Source: Nemophila menziesii (lineage: Eukaryota > Streptophyta > Magnoliopsida > Boraginales > Hydrophyllaceae). From it: 64,000 nt of DNA. Location: positions 8,259,860 through 8,323,859 of the forward strand of contig JARWIR010000023.1 in NCBI GenBank assembly GCA_029959085.1. The letters are read 5' to 3'. Below the pieces are notes generated by a model that saw only the letters and a list, made by a program, of their open reading frames with translations, was not told the DNA's origin and did not search any database. Below are positions 1 to 11,273 of the stretch, piece by piece. A program made the translations under genes and the position numbers. Each line of letters starts with the position of its first letter. Position 1 is the first letter of the stretch.

Positions 1-868
1 ACTAATTTACCCAATTCAAATAAAATCTTTCAATCCAAAATTCAAAAACATTAATTAAATAAATATGGGCTCAGCCCATTAAAGCGATTCTCAAGCACAA
101 ATGAGTTTAGCTCATAATTTAAATTAAAACTAAAGAAATAAAATAAAAGAAACTCATGTTTTATAGAAAGAAAAATAAATAAAACCTAATTAAGAGGTTG
201 TTGAATTGACTGTTGGTGGAAGAATTGCTTCTCTTGCTTCTGGCTTTTCTCTCTAACGCTCTGCCTTTTGTAAAATGAATTGTGTGTAAAAATAAAGTCA
301 AAAGGCCTATATATACTAATAAAATCGGACTTGGGCTTATTTTAAATGAATTAATGAAATATTAAATTACCCAAGTCCACTTTTCAAGTCCAAATCATGT
401 AAGTGGTGTAAACCATCCACTAAAATGGCTGTAACTTTCTCAATTTAACTTTGAATTGACTCATTGAACTTGCTATTTTTTTTTGTAACTCAATAAGGAA
501 CGAATCTTATTTACAACGCAATGGCTGAATCCATGTTTAAGTGGCTCGAAATCAGCAATTATCATCAACCTTCCAGATTTGTAGCTCCAGTTTGTCCACT
601 CTTTGGGATATTTCTTCTCGCCTTCGACTTTTTTACACGATCTAAGACTCCCGTTCTTGATTTCTGTCCTTGCTAGTATTAAAATCCTACAAACTTTACA
701 CTAAAACAAACCATTTAACGTGCAAAAGTATAATAAATGAAAAATACTAAAATCCAAGGAGGAAAAATGATATATAACAATTTAATCCAAAAAGTATATC
801 AAATTAGTCAAATAATCACCTAAAATGATGTCTCCTAAGGGAATATAATTAGAACAAAAGAGGAGACA
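1..868 (-). mobile_element. Athila-type LTR, 3' LTR of a minus-strand element (partial)
   Basis: The first 868 bases match 55,308-56,198, the inner part of a complete LTR that begins TGTCTCC at 54,631. The right end, GGAGACA at 868, is the reverse complement of the LTR start. It is followed directly by a G-rich tract on the minus strand (a polypurine tract), so this is the 3' LTR of an element read on the minus strand. The left part lies outside the window. No coding capacity is expected or seen. Confidence 0.8.
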
Positions 869-2499
869 TCAAGACCCCCAACTCAAACCTTTGTCGTCTC
901 GACGAAGTAAACTTACAAACAAAGGTCTAAGGTGAATGCAGAGATGCAAAATCTAGTAAATACACCCAAAGCAATACTTAAAATAAATCTCATATAACAA
1001 ACATTAGGAATTAATATACACATACACTTATCATGCAAAATCAAACACAAACAATATCAATCTTAAAATTAACTTCACAATGCTAGAAGGTTACACTTGT
1101 ACTTATATCAATATGATGGCTATAGGGTGTTCATTGATCCTCACTCGCTTTGAATGCTCCACTTAGTATACTCCCTATTAGCTTAATTATAAACTCACTA
1201 TGCACCTAAGAATCACGAGGACTTTATAGTTTTAGCGTAGGCTTAGGGACAATCTGGTATGTATATTTGGTAAATTTGAGGTGAGCTTTTGGCTCTCTCC
1301 TCACTTACCATCAACAACTGTCCACAAGCTTGAGTTTACACTCGAATAATGTTCTCACTCAATGCATTTGATACACTAATTTAACATCCTCAAGTTAACC
1401 CAATATAGACTAAGATGATTTCCAAAAATTTCCACTTTGCCGGGTAAGTTATTCTTTCTTTCTCTTTTTCAAATTCTTTTTTTTGTACAGTAGCTAACCA
1501 AGTTCCCGGTTTGTGATGATCGGGTTCCCGGTCCTTACTGTATTGACTTCTTTTTTTTTTTTTTTAAATCTCGGCAAAGGGTTACAAATAATAATATCAT
1601 CTTATATTGTTCCTTAATGTAAACACAAATAGTTACCTCCCAATATAATTTCCCAAAGATGGACCCACCACCCCAAACTCAAGCTTGAGACAGGTCTCAG
1701 GATCGTGATTCAAGTGCGGTTCATTTGGAAAGACCTAATAAACTAAAGGGATATGGGCTTATATCGTGACGACAAAAGAAAAGGCTTTAAGGCTCAAAAT
1801 TGGGCTAAGAAGGATTAAATTAATACAAGGGATAGAAGGCTAAAAGTGTCTAAAATTGCTTAACAAAGAAATGCCCCTATCATTTTCCTAGTTACATAGC
1901 TCGCCTCTAATTCATACCTAAGTGGGTTCTCTACTAATTTGGATCTCACGTTCCACAAACCAAACATTTTCCTTAAGTACAAGTTTACTTCTTTTGCATT
2001 GTTTATTAATTCTTCCTATCAATTAACTATGTTTGCATGCAATTAAAGTGTGTTTTCTACTAACTCCTAAAGTCCACTATTTACTATCATAGATTCATCA
2101 AAAGTATGCTTAATGGGGACATTTAAGATCTTCTACAGTCAACCACAACCCCTAATTAATTTATTGAAAGCAATTAAAACACATAACACGTAAAAATGGG
2201 ATGAGGCAACGAACCCTACCCCAAACTCAAAAATGAGTCATGTCCTCACGACTCGAAAAGTCTCAAAGTAACTAAACTAATATACACTAAATGAGAAAGA
2301 GTTATAAAATGTATCTCAGCCAGCACTAGGCTGGTTACCAATGTTGCGTCCAGATTGGGCATCTTTTGTGAGGATTGAGTAAATGACGTGTTGCATATTG
2401 CTCACCCTAAATAACATATTTTTCAACGTATCCAACTCTTTTGTGACTTTTCCTAAAGTGACAATCATCGCATATTGTTTCTCTTCCAACACTTGGATT

Positions 2500-2661
2500 T
2501 TACTTTTCTTTTTCTCGTTCTAACTGAATGCCAGGATTGTCAACGTGATGAATGTTCAATTCCTCCATTTCACGTTCTAACCTTGCTTTTTCTTTTGCTT
2601 CCCTGTCTCTCTTGGCTCTAACTAGTTTCTCGGGGTCCTTGAGTAGACACCAAACCTATAA
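2500..2661 (-). pseudogene. gag N-terminal remnant (Athila type)
   Basis: A minus-strand frame of about 53 codons opens with LKDPEKLVRAKRDREAK and ends at a stop after a run of Glu/Lys codons. The charged DPE-start pattern just downstream of the primer binding site is typical of the first codons of Athila and related plant Ty3/gypsy gag. A stop lies directly upstream in the same frame, no Met is present, and the reading frame ends long before any capsid domain, so this is a scrap. The same scrap recurs at 57,834-57,995. Confidence 0.6.
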
Positions 2662-2757
2662 AACCTGAGAAGTAGCAAAACAAAGAAAAGCGTAAAACTG
2701 AAAAGTAAAAATAACAATTGAAACACTTACTGATAACACCGTGGTCACACGCTAAAC

Positions 2758-2775
2758 TCCCCGGCAGCGGCACCA
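2758..2775 (-). promoter_or_regulatory. Primer binding site, tRNA-Asp type
   Basis: On the minus strand the site reads TGGTGCCGCTGCCGGGGA. Its plus-strand form TCCCCGGCAGCGGCACCA differs at two positions from the 3' end of plant tRNA-Asp (TCCCCGGCAACGGCGCCA). It lies 9 bases from the LTR edge at 2,785. tRNA-Asp priming is known for Athila/Tat-type plant elements. Confidence 0.82.
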
Positions 2776-2784
2776 AAAACTTGG

Positions 2785-4369
2785 TGTCTCCTTCTGTGTT
2801 CTAAAATAACACACCTAAAAAAGGCAAGACACGTACCGCAAGTGTATGGATCGTCCAAATAATATCCGGTAAACGGGATTTTGATCTCAAAGACGGATTA
2901 GGAATGACTTTCGATGTTATGTAGTATGTGCGATTAATTGTTATATGAAGCGGAAAATAAATGATATAAAGAATTGTTTTGGTTTTTGATTAAGATCTAA
3001 GATGGAATTAAAATAAAAATAAAATACTAAATTAACTAATGCAAATAAATAAGACGCAAGTAAATAGAAATGAATAGACTCAAATATTTAAACGCAGTAC
3101 TTGAGTTTCGCAAGGGTTTCACTTAAATCTATTAAATCAATGTTTCTATTTAAGGGATGAATCAGAAATTATGTACTAGTCGGGATTCTTTAGTCTCCTA
3201 ACCCCCGTGAGGGTGGACTTAGGAGCTATTCTTAGGTGTTACAAACCCTGTTAGTGCGATCATAATCCACCTTCGAATGGTCAGGTATTCTACCAAATTT
3301 TCTATAAGGTAAACTAAGGCTGCCAAGGTCAATAATTTCTACCTTACGTCTATTATTTAGTTCGGTAATTAAACCCTCCGTCAAGGCGATCTCTTCTCCA
3401 CCAAAGTGAATAGCTTAATTACTAATTCCTATATTTGATTCATGACTTCAAAGAGAGTATTTAATTGCAAAATAATAGTCAATACGAAATTACCCAATTT
3501 AATTTAAGCTAATCAATCCCAAATTCAAAAATATAAATTCAATATACTTAGGTTCAACACATTAATGCGATTTTCAAGCACAAGTTATGTTTAACTCATA
3601 CTAATAAAAATAACTGAATTAAAATAAAAGAAGTTCATACTGAATTACAGAAATAAGAAAAACCTAATTAAAGGGTTGATAATTGTTGTTGTTGGAAGAA
3701 GGAATTCTCCAGCTTCAGCTTTCTCTCTCCTTTTTTCTTCTTTGACTTCTCCTAAGCGTTGCTTCTTCTCTAATATGAATTGTGTTTGTAAAAACTGAAT
3801 TTAAAAGCCTTTTTATAGTGGGAAAATGGATTGGGCTATTAAAAATAAGGATTAGGTTAATTAGAATAAAAGCCCAATCCATTTAATGAATTCCCGTAAC
3901 TGGTTACTAGTTGTTACTGAAACAGTTGTAACTTTTGCGTCTGGACTCGGAATCAGTTGGTTCAACTTGAAAAATCTTCCTGACTTCAAGCTCTATCTAC
4001 CTCATTTTATGCTCCAAGAATGACTAAGTGGCTAAGATGCTCAAAACAGTGATTTGTGACAGCATTCCAGATTTCATTCTCCATTAATTAATTCAAATCC
4101 ATTATTCTCGCCTTTGACTTCAACGCTTAATCAAAGACTTTATTTCCTGTTTCTTCTCCTTGTCTTGATACTCCATAAAATTATAAACCTAAGAACTTTA
4201 CACTAAAAATAAGCGAATTAACGCATAAAAGCTCTAAAACACAAATAATCCAAATTCAAGGGAAGAAATCGTAATATGACCAAATAAGCTTAAAAGTCTA
4301 GTAAATAAGTCAAATAATCACTAATTTGATGTCTCATAAGGGCATATAATTAGAACAATAAGGGAGACA
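2785..4369 (-). mobile_element. Athila-type LTR, 5' LTR of the minus-strand element
   Basis: This 1,585-bp block begins TGTCTCC and ends GGGAGACA, the inverted ends expected of an LTR, and the primer binding site lies just outside its left edge. Reading on the minus strand therefore gives the 5' LTR. Compared with the partner LTR (complete at 54,631-56,198), differences occur every few bases in the first 120 bp, so the two LTRs are clearly diverged and the element is old. The right edge abuts plus-strand pol sequence with no matching 5-bp target duplication on the far side. Confidence 0.82.
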
Positions 4370-4546
4370 TCAGTTACATGAAGAGATTGCCGAGGTTGTG
4401 GCAGATTTAAAGTCATATGGACAGGGAAGAAGAATGGCCCAAGATTACGAACAAGTCTGAGCCTCAAAGAAGATTAAACCACGAAAGAAACCATCTATTA
4501 TATGTCCTCTAAAACTTGAATAGAAACCTTTACCATCTCATTTTAG

Positions 4547-5385
4547 GTATATTTATTTGGGAAAAATGGTATATTACCTGTTATTTTTTCCGCTAATTTG
4601 ATAGGTCCTCAAGAGGAAAACTTGTTACATGTGCTTCGAGCTAACAAGGAGGCAACTGGGTGGACTATTGCTGACATCAAAGGCATTAGTCCTACCATTT
4701 TCCAACACAAGATCATTCTTAACAATGAGAAGGCACGATCAATTAAGGGCCAAAGGAGACTTACGCCGATAATGAAAGAAGTAATGAAAAAATATGTTAT
4801 CAAGTCGTTGGATGTTAAGATCATCTTCTACATATTCAACATGGAATGGGTGAGCCCAGATCAATGTGTTCCAAATAAGGGAGAAATTACTACCGTTCTT
4901 AATGATCAGAATGAGCTCCTACCCTCAAAAACCGTTGTTGGTTGGAGAGTGTGTATGTATTATCGGAGGTTGAACAAGGCTACGAAGATAGATCGCTTTC
5001 CTTTACTGTTCATGGACCAGATGTTAGATAAGCTTGCACGAAGAGAGTACTATTGCTTCCTCAATGGCTATTTAGGTCATAATAAGGTTTGCGTGGATCC
5101 AACTGATCAGCACAAAACTACATTCACATGTTTGTTTGGCACATTTGCATTTTAAAGGATGCCATTTGGATTGTGCAATTCACCACGTTTCAGCGTTGTA
5201 TGATGGCGCTTGGAAGTATTCATGGGTGACTTCTCTGTGTTTGGCGATGACTTTGATAATTGTATCGACAACCTAGAGAAGGTTTGATTCGTTGCAAAGA
5301 CACTGATCTTGTGTTAATTTGGAAGAAGTGACATTTCATGGCTTGAGAGGGAATCGTTTTAGGGTACAAGGTTTCGAGTAAGGGT
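4547..5385 (+). pseudogene. Reverse transcriptase of the Athila-type pol (broken)
   Basis: An open frame from 4,547 to 5,155 covers the end of the protease linker (GILPVIFSANLIGPQ) and RT fingers and palm, with GWRVCMYYRRLNKATK and YYCFLNGYLGHNK. A stop at 5,153 replaces the residue before RMPFGLCN. The frame then shifts, so the active-site region VFMGDFSVFGDDFDNC (from 5,216) is read in another frame. The first aspartate of the catalytic MDD motif is Gly (GGT at 5,225). A one-base loss after 5,281 breaks the frame again. The Asp-to-Gly change is shared by all three copies in the window, so the enzyme was dead before the block was duplicated. Confidence 0.85.
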
Positions 5386-5940
5386 ATGGAGGTTGACCGT
5401 GCAAAGGTAGAGGTAATCAAAACCCTTCCACCACCCAATTATGTTAAGGGCGTGAGAAGTTTCTTAGGCCATGCAGGATTCTACTGCCGTTTTATTAAAG
5501 GTTTTTCAAATATTACCAAGCCACAATGTCGCTTACTTGAGAAGGAGGTGAAATTTTATTTCAGTGATGCATGTCATAAGGCGTTCTTGGCAATTAAAGA
5601 GAAACTTATCTCTACACCAGTAGTGACTCCTCTTGATTGGAGTCCGATCGAAATTATGTGTGATGCAAGCAATCATGCTATTGGTGTTGTGTTTAGTCTA
5701 CGCAAGGATGAGGTATTTTATATTGTTTATTATGCGAGTAAGACTTTTACGGGTGCACAATTGAACTACGCCGTAACTGAGAAGGAGTTGTCGGCTGTGG
5801 TATATGCGTTTGATAAATTATGTTCCTATCTTCTTGGGGAAAAAGTAGTTGTATCCACGGACCATTCAGAAATCAAGTATCTCATGGAGAAGAAGGACGC
5901 AAAGACGCTTCTTATCAGGTGTGTGCTTTTATTGCAATAG
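5386..5940 (+). pseudogene. RT connection and RNase H domain of the Athila-type pol
   Basis: A 184-codon open frame begins in the connection region (EVDRAKVEVIKTLPPP, then GHAGFYCRFIKGFSNI) and continues through RNase H. The RNase H acidic residues are visible in MCDASNHAIG, TEKELSAVVYAFDK and STDHSEIKYL. A stop at 5,938 ends the frame within a VLLLQ-FDLEIQDRKG context that is normally read through. This is the best-preserved pol domain, but it lacks an initiation signal of its own and can only be part of a polyprotein. Confidence 0.85.
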
Positions 5941-6690
5941 TTTGATTTGGAGATTCAAGACCGAAAGGGAAGAGAGAATCAAGTAGATGATCATCTATCT
6001 CGCCCCAAAGGCTCTAATGTCACCAGTTGAACATAAATGGTCAAGGGGGCATTTCTTGATTAAATCATATTTGTGATAAATACGCAGAATGTTCCATAAT
6101 ATGCAAATATTGTTAATATTATTGTGAGTGGAGTATTTCCCATTAGAAGTAAACCTAAAAATAAGAATAGATTTATGCATCGTTCGGAACAATTATTTTG
6201 GGAGGATCTGCACCTTTTATAGGTATGTAGTGATCAGATGATTCGAATGTGTGTGCTGGAACATGAGATTCACGATAAGGTAGCAAGTTGTCACGATTCG
6301 CCATATAGAGGATATTTGAAGAGTGATCGCGGTTTCTTAGGTACTTCAATCTAGTTTCTATTGGTCCACTATCCATAAATATTTTCACATATATGTTAAG
6401 CAATGTAAGCGACGCCAATTCACCAGAAATATTTCGAGGTTTGATGGAATACCGCTCAATAATGTATTGGAAGTTGAGAGATTTTTTGTGTTTGTGGCAT
6501 TGATTTCATGGGGCCCTTTGTTTAATCCCATGGGAATTAATATATTTTACTAGCAGTAGATTATGTATCAAAATATGGACCCCTCTATTAGGCGTAGAGA
6601 AAATAATGATGAAGTTGAATGAACTTGATGATTTTCGCTGTCATGCTTATTAGAAGGCGAAGCTATACAACGAGATAACCAAGAAATGGC
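5941..6690 (+). pseudogene. Integrase remnant, core partly deleted
   Basis: In broken frames the zinc-binding N-terminal region is recognisable (LEHEIHDKVASCHDSPYRGY near 6,258), followed by the start of the catalytic core, GIDFMGPF near 6,500 and LLAVDYVSK near 6,550. The frame then jumps at about 6,576 to sequence that lies 414 bp further on in the third copy (61,895-62,308). The second core Asp region and the Glu region are therefore absent here. Many stops interrupt the frame. Confidence 0.78.
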
Positions 6691-6996
6691 ATGATAAGAA
6701 GATTCGAAAGAAGACGTCTGAGTAGTGCAAAGAGTCCTAAATACAACTCTAAGTTCAGCAACTATCCGGGAAAGTTGAGATCAAAGTGGTCTAGTCCATT
6801 CATTGTTACTAAATTCATGCCTCATGGAACCATAGAGATTGAACAGGTAACCGAAGAATGCCCCTATATGAGGAATGGTCATCGGTTGAAAATTTATCAT
6901 GAAGGCGAAGATAACATCCTTGAGGAGGATCCAAATCCCGGAGAGCTCATTTACCTCGAAGAGGCAAGGTATGAAGCAACGTATCCCACAAGGTAA
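6691..6996 (+). pseudogene. Integrase C-terminal end of the Athila-type pol
   Basis: The 101-codon frame contains KLRSKWSSPFIVTKFMPHG (residues about 29-47), the Athila counterpart of the GPY/F module at the integrase C-terminus, then a charged tail (EGEDNILEEDPNPGELIYLE). The natural pol stop appears to be at 6,994. The N-terminal 25 residues are out of frame with the original protein, judging by the third copy, where WHDKKIRKKTSEVVQRVL is read in another frame. Confidence 0.75.
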
Positions 6997-7570
6997 CTCG
7001 TCGAGCTGAACGACGTGAAACAAAAGCCAAATAAAGGTGAATACTCATTTGTAGATTACTTTATTGCTTTTATAGTGTATAATACTGAATTTAGTGTTTT
7101 ATTTATGTGTACTGGTGTAAATAATAGCTAATGGGAGAAGGGAGTATATTATTTTGGTGTGTAGGTAAGTATAAAATGAGTGTGGGGTAAAAGAAGCTTG
7201 ATAATTATTTTACCATGCGAAATGCTGCGGTACACCGCACCCTATATAAAGTGTGTGCATTAGAATCCAAGCTTTAACAAGTCAGATAGTGTGTATATAG
7301 ATTTGTGACAAACCGTCATGACAATTCGTCACGCTTCAGCTGTCATACACCGCAACATAGGTATGGTACACCGCACGAGGTCCTTTCAGACAAGAGAAAA
7401 AGGAAATATTAGGCTTTCTTAACACCGAGAATCTTAAAGCTTTTCATAAAATCTTCAAACATTCAAACAAGATTCATTCATCTTCTATTCTTTACAAGAT
7501 GGAATCCAAAATCCATTACAACCCAAAGAACAACAATCTTCAAAGTCTAAGAACCTCATCTCAAACTTAG
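6997..7570 (+). promoter_or_regulatory. Post-pol leader with near-palindromes and a TATA box
   Basis: This region lies between pol and a small basic ORF. It contains the near-palindrome TGCGGTACACCGCA at 7,226-7,239, directly followed by TATATAAAG from 7,242, and about 65 bp further on an inverted pair of TGACG-type motifs (CGTCATGACA near 7,314). Two more GGTACACCGCA-type sites follow near 7,345-7,378. Copy Q1 lacks about 108 bp here that Q2 and Q3 keep, including the longest near-palindrome. I infer a possible internal promoter for the downstream ORF; nothing shows that it works. Confidence 0.4.
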
Positions 7571-7765
7571 TTGATCATGAGTTGTGGGAGAAGAGAGATT
7601 ACGAAAAGAATATATGCCATTAAATCCAAGAGGGAAGTGCGAAGATTGACAAATAAGAAGGCGAAGAAACAACTCAGGAAAACACAGGAGAATACACAAC
7701 GAAATAAGAGGTATAACCTGAGAAAAAAAGTTCCAGAGGAAGAAATAAGAGAAACAACAAACTGA
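7571..7765 (+). CDS. Small very basic ORF downstream of pol
   Basis: The frame of about 62 codons (first ATG at 7,577) is rich in Lys and Arg (KREVRRLTNKKAKKQLRKTQ, then RYNLRKKVPEEEIRE). It lies where Athila elements carry their third, often called env-like, ORF, but I see no signal peptide or membrane segment and do not recognise a domain. The ATG is present only in this copy; Q2 and Q3 have GTG at the same site. Compared with Q3, 51 bp are missing in frame. It may be a nucleic-acid-binding remnant or chance coding in an A-rich leader. Confidence 0.35.
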   Translation: MIMSCGRREITKRIYAIKSKREVRRLTNKKAKKQLRKTQENTQRNKRYNLRKKVPEEEIRETTN

Positions 7766-9461
7766 GAAGGATCATCTTTCTTCCTCCACTCCGCAAGAAG
7801 TTATGGATAGCTTTGAACCTAAAATTCCAAATTAGGCAGTGGCACTATTTAACAGGATGAAGAAAGTATAGAAGATACATCATAGTAATGTCATTTACCA
7901 ATTGAGTATCATGCAAGATGTCAAGAAAATTCAAATGAAAATTGGAGCAGAAATCAATGAAACCTCAGTCAATCGCGAATTCGAGAGGATGTGCTTCAGA
8001 CACATACCATCTTCTAACCCGTATTCTTAATTACTTCTAATTGTGTTAGTGTCTACTAGTAATTTTATTACTTGTGAGTCTTTTTCGAGTCATGGGGACA
8101 CGAATCAGTTTTGAGTTGGGGATGGAGTACTCGTTGTCCTCATTCCCGTTTTGCGTATAGTTGTTTTTTAAAAATCAATACAGTATAAAAAGTGTAGATA
8201 ATGTAGTGAATGTGCCTTTTAAGAATCAATTTTAATAAGTTAATGATAGGAAATAGTGTGTTCATGAACTTTTTGACAAATTGTGTAGTGTTCATGCATG
8301 AAAGCATTTAATAAGGGATAACAAGGATTAAGGAGCAATGCGTAAAAGTTAAGTTTGAACTTAGGAAGATGTGAGTAGTGTGTAAAACGTGAGGTTGAAA
8401 CTAGTGAAATAACCCGCTTAATTTATGAACTAAAAGTGAGAAAGTAACGAACCCTAGTAGTTTAGAAAATGATTAAGGATTTTCTTTGATAACCCTTTGT
8501 TTCCTTTATCTTTCTTACTAATACTTTTTTGTAATATCCTTCTTAGCCAAAGTCTAGCCTATGTAGCTTTTATTAGATAACCACGTTATAAGCCTTTACC
8601 CTTTAGTTTTAGGACTTGACCGTCTGACCCGCTCTCGAATCACATGCCAAGGACTAGTTGTCTTAAAGCTTGAATTTGGAGTGTTTGATCTAATTGATCA
8701 GAGGATATATTGGGTGGGTAGATTTTTATTTCGTGTTTATTCATTGCGCACTTATCTGTAATCCATGTCGGGTTATAAGAAAAGAGAAAGTTGAGAAAAA
8801 AAAGAAAACAAGCAACACAACGACTCACATAAAAAAGGGCCTTGTATTTGACTTACAATATATATATATGTATGTGTGTGTGTGTATGAAAATAGTAAAA
8901 TAAAAATCTGGCATATGACATTTTGTGATATCGATCAGGATTTGGAGATGCAACGCTTTAGCATCAAATGTGTTTAGTGAGAACGATTATGAGCGGAAAC
9001 TCAAGCTATAGGGCGATTATTTGATGGATAGTGTGGAGAAGGCCAAAACCCACTCTAAATTATCCTAAATATTAATCGCACCCTTCCTTAAGCCTACTCT
9101 ACATCTTAAGACCTTAGGATTTTTACCTATGTGGGTAAGTAACAGTTGAAAATTAGGGAGTAATTAAGTGGACCATAATAAACTAATGAAAAAAATGAAC
9201 ACCATATGGACGTCATATCAACCTAAGAGAGAACCGCTCTTTCTTGCATTGCGAAATTAATCCACTTTTGAACTTGTTAGATGTTGATTGTTTGTATATT
9301 ACGCATATTTCTTTTATTATTTCTTGAACACCACTATATGAAACTTGTTAGAATAGTTGCTTCAGGTTTATTCATTGTCTTTAGATTTCCACATTTCTTC
9401 TATGGTTACTTGGACTTAGGCCCTTTATGTTTTTCCTTTTCTTTTATTTTGTCGAGACGAC
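7766..9461 (+). other. 3' untranslated region of the Athila-type element
   Basis: About 1.7 kb without a convincing coding frame. A stretch at 8,090-8,150 (ATGGGGACACGAATCAGTTTTG region) has a diverged counterpart on the minus strand of block P near 2,220, which ties the two element families together. A short TA/TG microsatellite lies at 8,860-8,885. Confidence 0.6.
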
Positions 9462-9485
9462 AAAACTTTAAGTTGGGGGTCTTGA
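9462..9485 (+). promoter_or_regulatory. Polypurine tract
   Basis: AAGTTGGGGGTCTTGA is followed at once by TGTCTCC, the start of an LTR. The same tract occurs on the minus strand at 869-891 next to the other LTR. It would prime plus-strand DNA synthesis in a live element. Confidence 0.75.
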
Positions 9486-11273
9486 TGTCTCCTCTTTTTT
9501 TATATATTACTATACTCAAGAAACATCTTTTTGATAGTTTATGGGACCTAAGTGGGGGATTTTTCTCTAATATTTTCCATATCTTACTTTTCTACATTAT
9601 TTTGGGCAATATTTAAACTATAGTGTTTTTTTGTGTTAATTGGGTGTTAGGTGTGATTTTAGGTACATGGTTGAGGCAAGTGTCCAAGTAGATTAGGAAA
9701 AGACAATAATTGAAGTCCAAACCCAAGCCAAGGTGCAAAAAGAGCTCGAAGTCACTTTTAGAAAGTTAGAGCATTTACCAGAAAAGTCCATTATCATATT
9801 GTTTGTCACCATAATTAATTAGTACTCTCTGCGTTCCTAGAAGGTTGTCACATTTTCTTTTGCTCACAAACTAATAAATGTCATTTATTATTCATGTGAT
9901 TACTAAAATGTCCTCAATAAAAAATCTTGATATCTTGAATATTTTTTGGGAGCATAAATTATAATATTTAATTAGGGGTAAAAGTGGTATAAAGAAAAAG
10001 ATGTGTCTTGACTTTCTAAAATGACAAACTTTTTGAAACAATTATTTATAGTATAAGTGACAACCTTTTAGGAATAGAGGGTAATAAATATAAACCTGAT
10101 TCCTTTATATTTGGAATAAGCTTTGAGTTAGTGTTGGGTGATAAGTAACGAAAGTCAATTTGGATTTGAGATGAGAATATTATGTCAGTTTTACCAGTGT
10201 AAGCATGGTAAAAAACGGTTTGGGCCAATTTTAAACCACTTAAGTGAGTCCATTAGGTCCAAAATGTTTTTGGACCAAGTATATAAAATTATTTGAGCTC
10301 CTGAATTCAGTACGCTTCATATTTTATCAAATTTTATCATCTAGAGAGAGCTCAAGCGCCTGGAGAAGAGGGAAGAAGGATTTTGCACCGAAATTTCACC
10401 TTCTTACTCCATTCTACAACCCATCAATTTCGTATTCTAGGTTAATTCGAGTCTATTTTATCTTTCAAACATGATTCTATCTTTATAATAACTATATTTT
10501 CATTTATTTAGTATCAATTAAGCATTATATGCTTGAGACTTGCAATGGGAATGGACCCCAATTGATTTTTATCCATATTTTGGTGATTTGGGAAAATTTA
10601 TATTATTAAAATGATTTGAATTAAATTTTATTATTCCATTGTTTATCATATTTGTGCTTGTTACCTATTTATATCCTGATCAAATATAGGTAGTTTGAGA
10701 CTATTAGACTAACACCGGGGTGAAGGGTCGGGATTTCAGACATAATATATAAACGCCTATTGCCTCGAATCAGACGGATCTTGCATGCTAGGTAGTCAAT
10801 AGGACCATGAACTTAATCCTACCAAAAAACCAAGAGATGAATAAGATAGAGAGCTAAGATCACCTGGGCGGGGTCTTAGATGATTTTGCATCCCGACTAA
10901 TATGAAACATTGAATTCGCCCTTATACCAAAAACAGGATAATTATTGATTAGGAGGATTACTCACAAGGATCAGTCATTACTTCTCATAATTTATAATCT
11001 TTATAGCATTTTTAGTTAATTTCGCTTTAGTTTAATCTTTATTTATTTGAAACTTAGTCCTTTTAATAAAACCCCAAATACAAAATCCTTATTATTTGTA
11101 TCGTTTCATTTGCAACTTAATGTTTTATTACATTGAAAACATACTATTCATAGCGTTAGTAGTCCCTAAGGACCGATAGCTTCCAGGCTTATCATATGTT
11201 TACCTGACGACACCTCGTACGCATGTGGAAAGTCCTAGTTCCATTGATACCAATCTATTATTTTTATATTACA
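9486..11273 (+). mobile_element. 3' LTR of the plus-strand Athila-type element
   Basis: It starts TGTCTCCTC after the polypurine tract and appears to end ...TTATATTACA at 11,273, directly before LINE coding sequence; the copy at 32,618-34,405 has the same length of 1,788 bp. A TATA-like TATATAAAA lies near 10,280, and a long leader-like segment with plant LTR character follows. After the first 13 bases it does not resemble the minus-strand LTR at 2,785-4,369, so the two elements belong to different subfamilies. It contains a Stowaway MITE. The right edge is inferred from the ACA end and the start of LINE sequence. Confidence 0.65.
9825..10081. mobile_element. Stowaway-type MITE (257 bp) in the LTR
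   Basis: The ends form a terminal inverted repeat: CTCTCTGCGTTCCTAGAAGG at the left, and at the right the reverse complement of CCCTCTATTCCTAAAAGG, both leading into GTTGTCAC. A TA dinucleotide flanks each side (9,823 and 10,082), the target duplication of Stowaway/Mariner MITEs. No coding capacity. Confidence 0.85.

Larger units (their letters stand above)
1..2784. repeat. Tail of a macro-repeat unit (block P, copy 1)
   Basis: This stretch matches 55,308-58,118 almost base for base, with small indels such as a loss of about 24 bp near 230. In the full unit it lies between the unique block U and the next Q block, so here it is the end of a unit that starts left of the window. It consists of the inner part of an LTR and the internal region of a minus-strand Athila-type element. 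Confidence 0.88.
869..2784 (-). mobile_element. Internal region of a non-autonomous, gag/pol-deleted Athila-type element
   Basis: On the minus strand this region runs from a tRNA-Asp-type primer binding site (2,758-2,775) through a short gag start (2,500-2,661), then a non-coding stretch, and ends in a purine tract containing GAGTTGGGGGTCTTGA next to the LTR (869-891). Only about 1.9 kb separates the two LTRs, whereas autonomous Athila elements carry many kilobases of gag-pol there. The non-coding part resembles the 3' untranslated region of the plus-strand element near 8,080-9,480. I infer a large internal deletion that removed most of gag and all of pol. Confidence 0.75.
4370..11273 (+). 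mobile_element. Ty3/gypsy Athila-type element, 5'-truncated (copy Q1)
   Basis: The plus-strand element keeps the end of the protease region, RT, RNase H, parts of integrase, a long 3' region with one basic ORF, a polypurine tract and a 1,788-bp 3' LTR. Gag, most of the protease and the 5' LTR are missing, because sequence left of 4,370 is the LTR of the minus-strand element. Domain order and wording (GPQEENLLHVLR in RT, GHAGFYCRFI in the RT-RNase H connection, KLRSKWSSPFIVTKFMPHG at the integrase end) are those of plant Athila elements. Every coding domain is interrupted. Confidence 0.85.

Noticed and set aside
5220..5438. Minus-strand ORFs over pol (for example 5,220-5,438 and 6,173-6,418)
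   Set aside because: They are reverse-strand shadows of Athila pol and recur wherever pol recurs.
4370..11273. Active retrotransposon or endogenous virus
   Set aside because: The 5' part is missing, the RT active site is changed and all coding frames are broken. No envelope-like membrane protein is visible.
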